DNA of 6,477 nucleotides. It comes from Chlorobiota bacterium (GTDB lineage: Bacteria > Bacteroidota > Ignavibacteria > SZUA-365 > JAADGX01). The DNA is taken from contig JAADGX010000149.1 of NCBI GenBank assembly GCA_013152135.1, positions 1 to 6,477 on the forward strand. Reading direction: 5' to 3'. The notes under the pieces are model-generated. The model was not told the origin of the DNA, did no database searches, and worked only from the letters and a program-made list of their open reading frames with translations. Below are positions 5,804 to 6,477 of the stretch, piece after piece (position 1 is the stretch's first letter; each line of letters begins with the position of its first letter). Made by a program: the position numbers and the translations under genes.

Positions 5804-6477
5804 ATGAAAACGAAAAGCATCTTTGTATTTCTTGGATTATTGCTGGCCTGCTGGCCCGTAATAGCCCAGCAGGGAACAGCCCGCTCGAGCACCCTGATGT
5901 GGTATACCATGCGGGGTGGTATCTATGGGGGCGCAACCCACTCGTTTCACAGCGGAACCATCCTCATCACTTCGGATGCGGACGGTCCGACGTTCGAAAC
6001 CGGCGAAGGGACGAATTTCACCGTGGGCGCCATCCTGGAAAAATCGTTCACGCGTTCGTTCACTCTCAGTCTCCGGCTCGGATACGTGGACGCGAGCGCT
6101 TCGCTGGAAAAGCTGGTTACCGATCCGTTCCGCATCGCCGATGACAACGGCGTTCTGTATGACGTCAAACGACGGCACCTGCTGGACTACAAGCTTCGCT
6201 TGATTACGTTCGAAGCACTTGCCAAGCTTACACCTGGCAGAGGACCGGGCTTTTACGTGGCCGGCGGTCCAGGCGTCGGATTTGTTATCGGCGATGAATC
6301 AAAGTACTCGTTCCAGGTCGTGGAACCGAAATGGGCGGTCAGCGCGACCATCCCGCCTGAAACCGGAAGAATACACAATCTTCAAACGGTGCAGATATCC
6401 CTTCTGGCGGCGATCGGTTATGACATCGATTACCGGTACGGGTACATCACACCCGAAATACAGTACAGCCTGCCCCT
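5804..6477 (+). CDS. Outer-membrane beta-barrel protein, N-terminal part (gene runs off the right edge)
   Basis: The ATG at 5804 opens a frame of 224 complete codons without a stop to the window end. Residues 1-21 are a signal peptide (M-K-T-K, hydrophobic 6-20, V-I-A before Q22-Q23). The mature part alternates polar and hydrophobic residues in glycine- and aromatic-rich strands typical of small barrels: M-R-G-G-I-Y-G-G (36-43), F-T-V-G-A-I-L-E-K-S-F (72-82), F-T-L-S-L-R-L-G-Y (86-94), G-F-Y-V-A-G-G-P-G-V-G-F-V-I-G (149-163), and V-Q-I-S-L-L-A-A-I-G-Y plus Y-I-T-P-E-I-Q-Y-S-L near the end. This fits the general outer-membrane porin / OmpA-like barrel superfamily common in Bacteroidota and Chlorobiota; the strand count cannot be settled from a fragment. 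Its position 16 bases after the T9SS cargo gene suggests co-expression, possibly as a partner or anchor. Residues L-L-A-C (13-16) resemble a weak lipobox, but the later cleavage site is more convincing. Confidence 0.8.
   Translation, partial: MKTKSIFVFLGLLLACWPVIAQQGTARSSTLMWYTMRGGIYGGATHSFHSGTILITSDADGPTFETGEGTNFTVGAILEKSFTRSFTLSLRLGYVDASASLEKLVTDPFRIADDNGVLYDVKRRHLLDYKLRLITFEALAKLTPGRGPGFYVAGGPGVGFVIGDESKYSFQVVEPKWAVSATIPPETGRIHNLQTVQISLLAAIGYDIDYRYGYITPEIQYSLP

Overview
The window holds three protein-coding genes, all encoding proteins with Sec signal peptides. Two of the genes run off the window edges. The organism is most likely a Gram-negative member of the Bacteroidota/Chlorobiota group, with an Ignavibacteria- or Kapabacteria-like relative as the best guess. 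The large central protein ends in a type A type IX secretion (T9SS) sorting domain (core N-S-P-N-P-F), carries a BACON domain, and is followed by an outer-membrane beta-barrel gene. Its N-terminal module with a G-I-D-P / proline-run signature resembles secreted proteins I associate with the Chlorobi/Ignavibacteria branch. Coding DNA is moderately GC-rich, while the main intergenic region is markedly AT-rich over its right half.

Layout: (1) Positions 641 to 1 on the minus strand hold the first 213 codons of an exported DUF3160-family protein. (2) Positions 642-1062 are a 421-base divergent intergenic region. It contains a good minus-strand promoter (690-718), a plausible plus-strand promoter (977-1006) preceded by a T/A-rich tract (948-965), and a small hairpin (886-905). 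(3) Positions 1063-5787 on the plus strand encode a 1574-residue multidomain surface or secreted protein. Its order is signal peptide, lineage-type N-terminal module, InlB-like repeat domain, BACON domain, nine tandem ASH/choice-of-anchor-D-like Ig-fold repeats, a cohesin-like beta-sandwich, and the T9SS sorting domain. (4) Sixteen bases further on, 5804 to past 6477 encodes the N-terminal 224 residues of an outer-membrane beta-barrel protein.

The central gene and the barrel gene almost certainly form one transcription unit. The likely picture is a long, rod-like, cysteine-clamped extracellular protein exported by the T9SS and co-expressed with a small outer-membrane barrel. The DUF3160 gene is transcribed away from them and need not be functionally linked. 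I see no mobile element, CRISPR array, tRNA, rRNA or defence system. The most noteworthy feature is the regular pair of cysteines in each of the nine repeats.
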